Assembly (NCBI GenBank): GCA_963768975.1
Contig: CAVYKB010000013.1
Location: 501,880 to 565,879 of the forward strand
DNA: 64,000 bases
Source: CADCTB01 sp963768975
GTDB taxonomy: Bacteria > Actinomycetota > Acidimicrobiia > Acidimicrobiales > AC-14
Direction of reading: 5' to 3'
Part shown: positions 7,464 to 16,954 of the stretch, one piece after another
Numbering within the stretch: position 1 is the first letter of the stretch
Layout of the letters: the number at the start of each line of letters is the position of its first letter
Made by a program: the position numbers and the translations under genes
The notes under the pieces: generated by a model
The model's input: only the letters and a program-made list of their open reading frames with translations
The model's database searches: none
Told to the model about the DNA's origin: nothing

Positions 7464-8417
7464 ATGGGGATCCCGCCGACCATCGAGTGGCGGGACGGAC
7501 ACGTCCGCCTGATCGACCAGCGACGGCTCCCGGGGACCCTGGAGTTCCTCGACTGCCGCACGGTCCACGAGCTGTGCGATGCCATCAGCACGCTCGCCGT
7601 CCGTGGCGCGCCGGCGCTGGGCGTGGCCGGCGCCATGGGCATGGCCCTGGCTGCAGCAACCGGTGAGGACGCCGCCGCCGCCGCGGCGCGGATCAGGGCC
7701 ACCCGGCCGACGGCGGTCAACCTGGCGTGGGGTGTGGCCCGGGGCCTGGCGGCGGAGGACCCCGTCGCCGAGGCGGTGCGCGTCGCCGAGGACGACGTGG
7801 CCCGCAACCGCCGGCTGGGCGCCTTCGGCGCCGACCTCGTCCCCCAGGACGGCCGGGTGCTCACCCACTGCAACGCCGGGGCCCTCGCCTGCGCCGGCTA
7901 CGGCACCGCCCTGGGCGTGATCCGGGCCGCCCACGAGGCCGGGCGCCGGCCCACGGTGTGGGTCGACGAGACCCGCCCGGTGCTGCAGGGCGCCCGCCTG
8001 ACGGCGTGGGAGCTGGACCGCCTCGGCATCCCCGCCACCCTGGTGGCCGACGTCATGGCCGGGTCGCTCATGGCCGGCGGCGACGTCGACTGCGTCGTGG
8101 TGGGTGCCGACCGCATCGCAGCGAACGGCGACGTCGCCAACAAGGTCGGCACCTACATCCTGGCCGTGCTGGCCCACCACCACGGCATCCCGTTCTACGT
8201 GGCCGCCCCGATGTCGACCGTCGACGTGGACTGCGCCTCGGGCGCCGGCATCCCGATCGAGCGCCGGTCCGGCGACGAGGTCACCTCGATCGAGGGCCAC
8301 CGCATCGCCCCTGCGGGCATGGAGGCCGAGAACCGTGCTTTCGACGTGACGCCGGCCGAGCTGGTGACCGCCATCGTCACCGACGAGGGGGTGTTCCGGG
8401 CGCCCTACCGCTTCTGA
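7464..8417 (+). CDS. mtnA: Methylthioribose-1-phosphate isomerase
   Basis: The enzyme converts 5-methylthioribose 1-phosphate to 5-methylthioribulose 1-phosphate in methionine salvage. The 317-residue protein carries the family signatures AVRGAPALG (near 45-53), the catalytic cysteine C136 in LTHCNAGALA, and the catalytic aspartate D216 in VVGADRIAANGDVANKVGT. The fold is eIF2B-like. Start ATG 7464 lies nine bases after the whiB stop; the longer frame runs through whiB and is not used. The 3' end overlaps the convergent sufR-like gene by 13 bases. No other methionine-salvage gene is in the window. Confidence 0.93.
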   Translation: MGIPPTIEWRDGHVRLIDQRRLPGTLEFLDCRTVHELCDAISTLAVRGAPALGVAGAMGMALAAATGEDAAAAAARIRATRPTAVNLAWGVARGLAAEDPVAEAVRVAEDDVARNRRLGAFGADLVPQDGRVLTHCNAGALACAGYGTALGVIRAAHEAGRRPTVWVDETRPVLQGARLTAWELDRLGIPATLVADVMAGSLMAGGDVDCVVVGADRIAANGDVANKVGTYILAVLAHHHGIPFYVAAPMSTVDVDCASGAGIPIERRSGDEVTSIEGHRIAPAGMEAENRAFDVTPAELVTAIVTDEGVFRAPYRF

Positions 8418-9061
8418 GAGAGAACCGCCGGCTCGACGACGTAGGCGCAGGAGTGGGCGCCGGCGATCATGTGGCTGACCCGCTCCACCCGGGCGCCGGG
8501 CAGGGCCTGGCGCAGGAAGGCGATCTCGGAGGAGCAGGCCTGGCCGTAGCGCTCGGCGACGTCGAGGACGGCGCAATTGTGCTCGATGATGCGGAAGGAC
8601 CCGTCGGGGAGGGCCTCCCAGGAGGCCAGGTAGCCGTCCTCGTCGAGGATCATGGCCAGCTCGGCCACCTGGGCGGCGAAGTCGCCCTGAAGGGCTGCCA
8701 GGCGGGCCTGGGCGCCCTCCAGCCGGCGCTGGCGCCGGCGGTCGAAGATGTCGTCGACCAAGTTGGGATCGGCGTCGGCCACGTAGCCCAGCAGCTCGGT
8801 GGTGAGCCCGCCGTAGGCCTTGGGAAACAGCGGCTCGGCGGCCCGGGTCAGGTGGTAGAGGTGGGTGGGCCGGCCGCGGCCTCGGGCGACGGGGCGCCAC
8901 GCCACCAGGCCCTCGGTGTACAGGTTTTCGAGTTGCTGGCGGACGGCGCTGACGGTGACGCCCAGCTGAGCGGCGAGGTCATCCGCGGTGGCCTCGCCGG
9001 CGTGCTTGAGCGCGGTGACCAGCTCGTTTCCGCGGGCGGAGACCCTTGCCGCCGCGCTCAT
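8405..9061 (-). CDS. SufR-like iron-sulfur winged-helix regulator
   Basis: The 218-residue protein has an N-terminal winged helix (about 12-72: DDLAAQLGVTVSAVRQQLE, then the wing GRGRPTHLYHLT). The C-terminal domain keeps three cysteines at 163, 176 and 205 (EHNCAVL, GQACSSE, AHSCAYVV). This spacing matches SufR, which represses suf genes when it carries an Fe-S cluster. ATG 9061 overlaps the stop of the upstream queA-like gene (ATGA). No suf genes lie in the window, so the target is unknown. It is last in a three-gene operon with an SDR and the queA-like gene. Confidence 0.85.
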   Translation of the reverse strand: MSAAARVSARGNELVTALKHAGEATADDLAAQLGVTVSAVRQQLENLYTEGLVAWRPVARGRGRPTHLYHLTRAAEPLFPKAYGGLTTELLGYVADADPNLVDDIFDRRRQRRLEGAQARLAALQGDFAAQVAELAMILDEDGYLASWEALPDGSFRIIEHNCAVLDVAERYGQACSSEIAFLRQALPGARVERVSHMIAGAHSCAYVVEPAVLSQKR

Positions 9062-10110
9062 GGCAGCAACAAGTGGAGGTCGCCGAACTCGTGCCACAGG
9101 TATTTGCCGGCGAGCGCGGCCCGGTAGGCGTCATCGAGCATCTGGCGGCCGGCGACGGCCTCGAGCATCAGCAGGTGGGAGGCCGCCGGCTCGTGCCAGC
9201 CGGTGAGCAGCCCGTCGACGACCCGGATGCCCCGCTCGGCGGTGATGATGACCTCGGTCCAACCTTCGCCGGGATGGGCTACGCCGCCGGCGTCGGCCAC
9301 CGTCTCCAGGGCCCGGACCACAGTCGTGCCCACGGCGACGACCCGGCCGCCATTCGCGCGAGTGGCGTTGACCCGGGCCGCGGTGGTGGCCGGCACCCGG
9401 AACGGCTCCGGCGCCGGCAGCTCGCCGGTCTCAAGGGACCCCACGCCGGCGTGGAGGACGACCGGCGTGACGCCGACGCCCCGGGCCACGAGGGCGGTGA
9501 TCAGCTCGGCGGTGAAGGCGCGGCCGGCGCTGGGCATCTCGGCGCTGCCGGGCTCGTTGGCGTAGACGGTCTGGTAGGCCGACAGCGGCCAATCGTGGTC
9601 GACGTGGCCGTAGCGGATGGCCCGCCCGTGGACGGCGAGGTACTCCTGGACCGCCGAGGACAGGTGGAGCACGGCCACCCACAGCCGGCCGGAGCGAGGG
9701 TAGCGGGCGAGGATCTCGATCCGTCCGTCGCCCGGCAGCGCCAGGCACTCGCCGGTGACGTCGGCCCGGAACGGCAGGGTGCCGGGCGACGCCGGCTGGC
9801 GCAGCTCGACGACCCACAGGCCGGCGGGCAGGGGAGTGGACAGATGGAGCTCGACCACCGAGCCGTCGGGCCGCACCGCGTCGAGCGACGCCGGCAGGGT
9901 GGCCGAGGTGTTGATGACCAGCAGGTCGCCGGGGTCGAGGATGTCGGGCAGGCTGCGGAACGAGTGGTGCTCGGGGAGAGCTTCGGGCCGGGACACCATC
10001 AGGCGCACGTCGTCACGGGCCAGGCCCCGGGCCTCGGGCGGCTCGTGGGCCTCGAGGTCGCAGGGGAGCTCGAAGACGATCGGCGGCGCGGCGGTCAGGG
10101 TCGCAGTCAT
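9058..10110 (-). CDS. QueA-like S-adenosylmethionine:tRNA ribosyltransferase-isomerase
   Basis: QueA transfers and rearranges the ribose of S-adenosylmethionine onto 7-aminomethyl-7-deazaguanine in tRNA to make epoxyqueuosine. The 350-residue product matches family regions: DLLVINTSATLPASL (near 62-76), YQTVYANEPGSAEMPSAGR (near 178-196, usually YQTVYA..PGSVAAPTAGLHF) and VVAVGTTVVRALE (near 255-267). The SVAAPTAGLHF block is changed, and no other queuosine gene is nearby. It may be the actinobacterial QueA-like branch with a different substrate. It overlaps both operon neighbours by four bases. Confidence 0.8.
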   Translation of the reverse strand: MTATLTAAPPIVFELPCDLEAHEPPEARGLARDDVRLMVSRPEALPEHHSFRSLPDILDPGDLLVINTSATLPASLDAVRPDGSVVELHLSTPLPAGLWVVELRQPASPGTLPFRADVTGECLALPGDGRIEILARYPRSGRLWVAVLHLSSAVQEYLAVHGRAIRYGHVDHDWPLSAYQTVYANEPGSAEMPSAGRAFTAELITALVARGVGVTPVVLHAGVGSLETGELPAPEPFRVPATTAARVNATRANGGRVVAVGTTVVRALETVADAGGVAHPGEGWTEVIITAERGIRVVDGLLTGWHEPAASHLLMLEAVAGRQMLDDAYRAALAGKYLWHEFGDLHLLLP

Positions 10111-10802
10111 CCGGCGTCGGTGGAGGGCCGGGCCTGGTAGCGGCCGCTGGGCGCGTCCTCATCGATCAGCCGGAGGATTCCCGGAACGCTCTCCTCGGGC
10201 GGCGGCCGGTCGGAGATGTCTTCGCCCGGATAGGCCTCCTGGTGCATCACCGTGTTCATGTCGCCGGGGTCCACCGACCAGACCTTGAGCTCCGGGTGTT
10301 CGGCGGCCAGCACCTTCGACAGCTGCTCCAGGGCCGCCTTCGACGAGCCGTAGCCCCCCCAGCCCTCGTACCCCTCGACGCCGGCGTCGGACGTCACGTT
10401 GAGGATGCGGCCCTGGGGCGACTGGGCCAGCAAAGGCAGCGCCTGCTGGATCAGGGCCAGCGGAGCAGTCACGTTGACCTCGTAGACCTGCCGGAAGGTA
10501 TCGAGGGGGTACTCGGCCAGCTTCGGCTGTGGGCTGGGGCCGAGCAGGCTGGCGTTGTTCACCAGAAGGTCGGGGCCGCCAAGGGCCCGGGCGGCCTCCA
10601 CCAGCTGGCCGCGATGGGCCTCGTCGGCGACGTCGCCGGCGATGGCCACCACCTCCGTCGTGGCCGCCAGCGCTTCGGCGGCCTCCCTCAGGGCGTCGTC
10701 GCCCCGGGCGTCGAGGACCAGGCTCCAACCCCGCTCGGCGAGGGAACGGGCGAGGGCGAGGCCGAGGCCCCGCGACGCCCCGGTGATGATGGCGGTCGGC
10801 AT
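10107..10802 (-). CDS. Short-chain dehydrogenase/reductase
   Basis: The 231-residue protein is a classical SDR: cofactor motif TGASRGLG (near 7-14), LVNNAS (near 79-84), catalytic Ser in the NVTSDAG stretch and the YxxxK pair in YGSSK (near 150). Arg at the end of strand 2 (VLDARG) is compatible with NADP. ATG 10802 gives the best N-terminus; a TTG six bases earlier is possible. It opens the SDR-queA-like-sufR operon, with a 4-base overlap to the next gene. The substrate is unknown. The 52 bases upstream form a divergent promoter region with the small gene at 10855. Confidence 0.88.
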   Translation of the reverse strand: MPTAIITGASRGLGLALARSLAERGWSLVLDARGDDALREAAEALAATTEVVAIAGDVADEAHRGQLVEAARALGGPDLLVNNASLLGPSPQPKLAEYPLDTFRQVYEVNVTAPLALIQQALPLLAQSPQGRILNVTSDAGVEGYEGWGGYGSSKAALEQLSKVLAAEHPELKVWSVDPGDMNTVMHQEAYPGEDISDRPPPEESVPGILRLIDEDAPSGRYQARPSTDAG

Positions 10803-10854
10803 GGCCAATTAGACCAAGCTCCATCTGTGTTTATTCCCCCAGGAGTACGATTTC

Positions 10855-10980
10855 TTGCCACAAGCTCCTCGCTGGGGGGCACTCGTGCTGCTCGCCGCCA
10901 TCGCCTTCATGGGCCCCGCACGTCGGCGGCTGGCGCCGGCGCCTGAGGTCATGACCAAGGAGCGCGCCGAAGTCACCTGA
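10855..10980 (+). CDS. Possible 41-residue membrane peptide
   Basis: A TTG start at 10855 follows AGGAG with nine bases of spacing. The peptide begins MPQAPRWGALVLLAAIAF, has one short hydrophobic helix (residues 7-19) and an Arg/Pro-rich tail. It ends 20 bases before the TSUP transporter start and lies on the same strand. It might be a leader or small partner of that transporter. The evidence is the ribosome site, the helix and the position only; it is too short for any family claim. Confidence 0.35.
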   Translation: MPQAPRWGALVLLAAIAFMGPARRRLAPAPEVMTKERAEVT

Positions 10981-11000
10981 CGCGCGGCCAGGATGGACCC

Positions 11001-11741
11001 TTGTCCCCGCTGGCCGCCCTCGCCATCGCCGGCGCCGGCTTCGCCGCCGGCACCATCAACACCATCGTCGGGTCGGGTTCGCTGATCACCTTCCCGACTC
11101 TGCTGGCGCTCGGCTACGCGCCGGTGGTGGCCAACGTCTCCAACACCGTCGGGCTGGTCACCGGGTCGATCAGCGGGGCCATTGGCTACCGGAGGGAGTT
11201 GGTGGGCCAGGCGCCGCGGGTGCGGGTGCTCGGGCTGGCGTCGCTGTCGGGCGGGCTGACCGGCGGGCTGCTGCTGCTGGCCCTGCCGGCGGCGGTGTTC
11301 GAGAGCGTGGTGCCGGCGCTGATCCTCGTCGCCTGCGTGCTGGTCGCACTCCAGCCCCGTCTTGCCGCGCGCGACCGCCCGGCCCACGCCCACGGAGGGC
11401 CGCTGCTTTTCCTGGCGGTCTTCGCCACCGGCGTGTACGGGGGCTACTTCGGGGCGGCCCAGGGCGTGATCCTCATCGCCCTGCTCGGCATCTTCCTCGA
11501 CGACGGCCTGCAGCGCCTCAACGCCCTGAAGAACGTGCTGGCCGGGCTGGTCAACGGCATTGCCGCCCTCCTGTTCATCGCCCTAGCTGACGTCGACTGG
11601 GCCGTCGCCGGCCTGCTGGCCGCCGGCGCCATCTGCGGTGGCCAGCTCGGCGCTCGGCTGGGCCGACGCATCCCCGCCGGCTGGTTGCGGGTGGTCATCG
11701 TGATCGTCGGGGTGGCCGTGGCCATCCGCCTGCTGCTCTGA
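11001..11741 (+). CDS. TSUP/TauE-SafE family membrane transporter
   Basis: The 246-residue protein has about eight membrane helices in two halves with the family's opening AAGTINTIVGSGSLITFPTL and the second-half repeat GGYFGAAQGVILIALLG. TSUP proteins move sulfite, sulfonates, sulfoacetate or related anions across the inner membrane; the substrate here cannot be read. TTG 11001 is used, with GGATGG ten bases upstream. It may share a transcript with the small ORF upstream. A methyltransferase relic follows immediately. Confidence 0.88.
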   Translation: MSPLAALAIAGAGFAAGTINTIVGSGSLITFPTLLALGYAPVVANVSNTVGLVTGSISGAIGYRRELVGQAPRVRVLGLASLSGGLTGGLLLLALPAAVFESVVPALILVACVLVALQPRLAARDRPAHAHGGPLLFLAVFATGVYGGYFGAAQGVILIALLGIFLDDGLQRLNALKNVLAGLVNGIAALLFIALADVDWAVAGLLAAGAICGGQLGARLGRRIPAGWLRVVIVIVGVAVAIRLLL

Positions 11742-11752
11742 CCCGCAGATAG

Positions 11753-12127
11753 GTGCGGGGAGCCGGGGCGCCCGTCCTGGCTGTGCAGTCCGACATCCGG
11801 CGCCTCCCGGTCAAGGACGACGCAGTGAGCGCGACCACCTGCATCGAGACCTACTCGCAGTTCCGGCCCGAGGACCGGGCGCGGCTTCTCGCCGAGCTCC
11901 ACCGGGTGCTGGTGCCCGGTGGCTGCCTGTCCATCTCCGCCTTCAACTACAACGCCGTCTTCCGGATCTGGCGCCTGCTCGGCAACGATGGGGCCCGCCA
12001 GGGCGAGCACATGCTGGGCGGGGATTACTACTACCGGCGGTTCACGAGCGCCGAGATCCGCTGGAGTCGACGCCGCTTGCCGGCGTCGTCGGCTTCTTCT
12101 GGCAGGCCAAGTGCCGCCCGAAGTGAA
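11753..12127 (+). pseudogene. SAM methyltransferase relic (N-terminus lost, frameshifted)
   Basis: The frame from about 11765 reads like the second half of a class I methyltransferase: SDIRRLPVKDDAVSATTC, then LAELHRVLVPGGCLSISAFN and YYYRRFTSAEIR. The SAM-binding glycine loop that should precede is missing. After about 12060 this frame turns to nonsense, while the +1 frame gives the plausible tail GVVGFFWQAKCRPK followed by a stop. It therefore has a 5' deletion plus an indel. It ends at the aarF stop on the opposite strand. Confidence 0.7.
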
Positions 12128-13801
12128 CTAGAGCCGCTTGTTCCCGGTTTGCTGGTTCACCTTGCGGTCGGACCGCATGATCGACCAGAGCAGGGCGAAC
12201 CCGCACGCCGCGGCGGCGATGAAACAGAGGATGGCGAGCGCCGGGTAGCCGAACAGCTTGGACGCTGTGTCGACCTGGATGAGGAGGGAGGCGCCGATGA
12301 TGAGGGCGGCAACGACCAGGCCCATGGTCAGCCGATTGGCCAGCTTCTGGAAGCCGCGCATGAGCTCGGCCTCGTCGAAGGCGTGGACGTCGAGGTGGAA
12401 GGTCCCTTCGGCCATGGCGTCCATGACCTTGTTCACCCGACCGGGGAGCTGCTCCACGAAGTCGCGAGCCTCCAGCAGGGCGGTGAAGGCGCTGCCCGAC
12501 GACGGTCGCATCTGGGACTCGAGGATGTTGTCGGTGTGGCGACGGATGGCGGCGCTCGGGTCGAAGCCAGGGTCGAGCTGGCGGGCCACCTGGTCGAGGT
12601 TCAGCATGGCCTTGCCCAGCATCGACAGCTCGGCCGGCAGGCGCAGGCCGTGGTCGCCGGAGATGCGCATGAGCTCCATCACCATCGAGCCGGCGTCGAT
12701 GTCGGCGACCGTCGCACCCTGGCTGCGCTCCACCATGTCGGCGGCGCGGGTGGCGAAGGAGGCCCCGTCGAAGTCCTCCAGCGGCCGGCCCAAGGCGACG
12801 GCGGCGTCGGCGGTGGCCTGGCCGTCACCGTCGCTGAGGGCGAGCAGCAGCTTGATGAGCTGCTTGCGCATGGCGCCCGGGACGCGTGCCACCATGCCCA
12901 GATCCACCAGGGCGAGCCGGTTGTCGTCGGTCAGCAGCACGTTGCCGGGGTGGGGGTCGGCGTGGAAGAAGCCCTCGACCAGGATCTGGTCGAGGTAGGC
13001 CTCGAAGAGCTGCTCGGCCAGCTCGCAGCCGTCGAGCTCCAGCTTGGCCAGGGGCCCGAGCTCTGTGATCTTGCGCCCCCGGAGGTAGTCCATGGTGAGG
13101 ACCACGCCGGTCGTGTAGTCGTCGACGGGCTCAGGGATAACGAGGCGGTCGTAGTTGCGGACGATGCGGCCCAGCTGCAGCAGGTTCTCCGCCTCCCGGC
13201 GGTAGTCGAGCTCGCCGTTGAGCGACCGCCGGAACTGTTCCAGCAGCTCGCCGAAGCCGTACTTGCGACCGGCCTCGGAATGCTTGTCGGCGAACTCGGC
13301 CAGCTCGGCCAGCGCCTCCATGTCCTCGGCGATGCGCTCCTTGATGCCGGGGCGCTGGACCTTGACCACCACGGGGCGCCCGTTGCGCAGCACCGCCCGG
13401 TGGACCTGGCCCAGTGACGCCGAGGCCAGCGGCGTCGCCTCGAACGACTCGAACGCCCGGGACAGCCGCACGCCGAGCTCTTCGGTGACGATCCGCTCGA
13501 TCTCCTCGAAGCCGAACGGCTCGACGGAGTCCTGCAGGCGGCTGAGGGCCTTGGCGTAAGGCGGCGGGATCAGGTCGGCCCGGGTCGACATGAGCTGGGC
13601 CAGCTTGACGTACGTCGGCCCCATGCGCTCCAGGTCGTCGGTGAGCTCCTCGGCCTTCGGCGGCACGTCGCCGGCGTCGGTGTAGTCCGCCAGGTCGTCG
13701 AGGCCGGCCTCTTTCACGAGATCGGACCGCCCGTACTTGACGAGCAGGCGAGCGATGTCGCGGTAACGGCCGGCGTGTTGGGGGCGGAGCGAAACAGACA
13801 T
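12128..13801 (-). CDS. AarF/UbiB (ABC1) atypical kinase-like protein
   Basis: The 557-residue protein has the ABC1 signatures in order: a KxGQ-like helix (TYVKLAQLMSTRADL, near 84-98, with Ala where Gly is usual), the Ala-rich loop ASASLGQVHRA (near 145-155), VVVKVQRPG with the ATP lysine, the catalytic HADPHPGN (near 285-292) and the metal-binding VDLGM. Two C-terminal hydrophobic helices (about 490-540) anchor it to the membrane. Family members support quinone or isoprenoid lipid metabolism. The KxGQ change from G to A is known to affect nucleotide use in UbiB/COQ8, so it may matter. Monocistronic; start ATG 13801. Confidence 0.9.
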   Translation of the reverse strand: MSVSLRPQHAGRYRDIARLLVKYGRSDLVKEAGLDDLADYTDAGDVPPKAEELTDDLERMGPTYVKLAQLMSTRADLIPPPYAKALSRLQDSVEPFGFEEIERIVTEELGVRLSRAFESFEATPLASASLGQVHRAVLRNGRPVVVKVQRPGIKERIAEDMEALAELAEFADKHSEAGRKYGFGELLEQFRRSLNGELDYRREAENLLQLGRIVRNYDRLVIPEPVDDYTTGVVLTMDYLRGRKITELGPLAKLELDGCELAEQLFEAYLDQILVEGFFHADPHPGNVLLTDDNRLALVDLGMVARVPGAMRKQLIKLLLALSDGDGQATADAAVALGRPLEDFDGASFATRAADMVERSQGATVADIDAGSMVMELMRISGDHGLRLPAELSMLGKAMLNLDQVARQLDPGFDPSAAIRRHTDNILESQMRPSSGSAFTALLEARDFVEQLPGRVNKVMDAMAEGTFHLDVHAFDEAELMRGFQKLANRLTMGLVVAALIIGASLLIQVDTASKLFGYPALAILCFIAAAACGFALLWSIMRSDRKVNQQTGNKRL

Positions 13802-13925
13802 GTGTGCTTGGCATGTACCCGTTCGCTCAAAGAGCCAACAGCACCCAGCTCACGAGGTGTAGCCGTTTCTGGCCACCCCAGAGCGTCAAAGCGTACCGTT
13901 CCAGTGCTCAGAACGCGACGGGCGG

Positions 13926-14923
<998 letters not shown>

Positions 14924-14927
<4 letters not shown>

Positions 14928-15934
14928 GAAGCGGCGGGCGACTGTTGCAGCGCCACCTGATCGCTGTGGTGGCACGCAGCCAGGTGGTCGGGGCCGTCCT
15001 TGGGCTCCAGCGCCGGCATCTCCCGCCGGCAGATGTCGGTGGCGAACGGGCAGCGGGGGTTGAACGGGCACCCGGGCGGGACCCGGATGAGGCTTGGCGG
15101 CTGGCCGATGATGGGCTTGAGCCGGTCGGTGCGGCGCTGATCCATGCGGGCCAGGCTGTTCAGCAGGCCAAGCGTGTAGGGGTGGCGAGGCCGGTAGTAC
15201 GCGTCGTCGATGGTGCCCAGCTCGGCCACCTTGCCGGCGTACATGACGAGCACCCGGTCGGCGTGGCCGGCGACGAGTCCGAGGTCGTGGGTGATGAGCA
15301 CGATCGCCGTGCCCCGGTCAGCCTGGAGCCGGGTCAGCAGGTCCATGATCTGGGCCTGGACGGTGACGTCGAGGGCGGTGGTCGGCTCGTCGGCAAGGAG
15401 CACCAAAGGGTCGAGGGCCAGGGCCATGGCGATCATCGCCCGCTGGCGCATCCCGCCGGAGAACTGGTGGGGGTACTCCCGGGCCCGCTGCTTGGGGTTG
15501 GGGATCCCGACCTCGCCCAGGAGGTCGACGGCCTTGGCCCGGGCCGCGATGCGACCGACCTTCTTGTCGTGGGCCTGGATGACCTCGGCGATCTGGTGGC
15601 CGACCCGGAACACCGGGTTGAGGGCGGTGAGGGGGTCCTGGAAGATCATCGAGATCTCCCGCCCCCTGATGGCACGGCGCTCCTTCTCACCCGCGGCGAT
15701 CAGGTCGCGGCCCTTGAACAGAATGCGCCCCGACTCGTAGCGGGCCGGCGGCACGGGAACCAGGCCCATGACGGCCAGCGCGGAAACCGACTTGCCCGAA
15801 CCAGACTCGCCGACGATGCCCAGCGTCTCGCCCGGGGCCACCGACCAGCTCACGCCGTCGACGGCCTTCACCACGCCGGCGTCGGTGTGGAAGTGGACGC
15901 GCAGGTCCTCGATGGACAGCAGCGGCTCGGCCAT
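14924..15934 (-). CDS. Peptide ABC importer ATPase (OppD/DppD type)
   Basis: The 336-residue ATPase carries Walker A GESGSGKSVSALA, Q-loop MIFQDPLTALNP, signature FSGGMRQRAMIAMA, Walker B VLLADEP and the OppD-type tail with CPFNPRCPFATDIC. ATG 15934 lies two bases after the stop of the upstream permease; the longer frame to 16033 runs inside that permease and is not used. It pairs with the ATPase at 13926, which it overlaps by four bases. Motif order and length are normal for the family. Confidence 0.93.
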
Positions 15935-15936
15935 GG

Positions 15937-16890
15937 CTAGCGGAGTCGAGGATCCAGCGCGTCGCGCATGCCGTCGCCCACGAACACGAAGCCGAGGACA
16001 GTGAAGACCACGGCCATGCTCGGGAAGAACCACAGGTAGTCCTTGAACCCGAAGAACTTCTGGCCGGAGGAGATCATGTTGCCCCAGTCGGGCACGTCGG
16101 GCGGGACACCCACGCCGAGGAAGCTGAGCGAGGCTTGGGCCACGATCGCAGTCGCCACGCTCACCATGGCGTAGACCAGCACCGGGGCCATGCTATTGGG
16201 CAGGACGTGGCGGGTGACGATGCGCCACCTGCTGGCGCCGAGGGAGCGGGCGGCCTCCACGTACTCGCTTTCGCGGATGGACAGGATCGAGCTGCGGAGC
16301 AGCCGGGCGACGGTGGCCCAGCTGAAAAGGCCGATGGCGAGGATGACCGGCGCCACGCCCCGCCCCACCACCAGGATGATCACGACTGCGCCGATGATGA
16401 GCGGGAAGGCAAAGAAGATGTCGGCCACGCGCATGATCAGGGTGTCCCAGACCTTGCCGACGTAGCCGGAGATCGACCCGAGGATGACGCCGATGACCAG
16501 CGCCAGGAAGATCGAGGCCAGCCCCACGCTGACCGCGATGCGGGTCCCGTAGACAATCCGGCTGAACACGTCGCGCCCGAGCTCGTCGGTGCCCAGCCAG
16601 TGCTCGGAGGACGGGCTCTGGAGGGTGATGGTGAGGTCCTGCGCCTTGGGCGAGTGGGTGGCGATGATCGGAGCGAAGATCGCCGTCAGGAACACGATGC
16701 TCACCATCACCAGGCCCATCAGGGCGAGCTTGTTGCGGAGGAACCGCCGGCGGATGTTGCCGAACTGGGTCTGGCGGGTGATGCCGCCGAGCGCGGCGGC
16801 CTGGCTCTCGGCCCCGCCGAAGCCGCCGGCGCCGGCCTCCAGCGAGACCTCGCCGACCGCCGGCGCCTGAGGAACGATCTGTTCGGTCAC
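15937..16890 (-). CDS. Peptide ABC importer permease (DppC/OppC type)
   Basis: The 317-residue permease has an N-terminal cytoplasmic segment, then a helix, then the DppC-type loop HWLGTDELGRDVFSRIVYGT. Five more helices follow, with the coupling motif EAARSLGASRWRIVTRHVLPN. The GTG at 16890 has a GGGAG site in front of it and gives the usual length. The operon order (binding protein, DppB, DppC, DppD, DppF) is the standard one. The family fold places it in the inner membrane as half of the channel. Confidence 0.92.
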   Translation of the reverse strand: MTEQIVPQAPAVGEVSLEAGAGGFGGAESQAAALGGITRQTQFGNIRRRFLRNKLALMGLVMVSIVFLTAIFAPIIATHSPKAQDLTITLQSPSSEHWLGTDELGRDVFSRIVYGTRIAVSVGLASIFLALVIGVILGSISGYVGKVWDTLIMRVADIFFAFPLIIGAVVIILVVGRGVAPVILAIGLFSWATVARLLRSSILSIRESEYVEAARSLGASRWRIVTRHVLPNSMAPVLVYAMVSVATAIVAQASLSFLGVGVPPDVPDWGNMISSGQKFFGFKDYLWFFPSMAVVFTVLGFVFVGDGMRDALDPRLR

Positions 16891-16954
16891 TGGGCGCCAC
16901 TCCCTTCGGGAGTGCCGCCCAGTGCCTGCCGGATGGACCGGCCTCCCGGGTCGG

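Noticed and set aside
14945..15940. Plus-strand ORF of 331 residues across the OppD gene
   Set aside because: Antisense shadow of the ATPase gene; low complexity and no motif.
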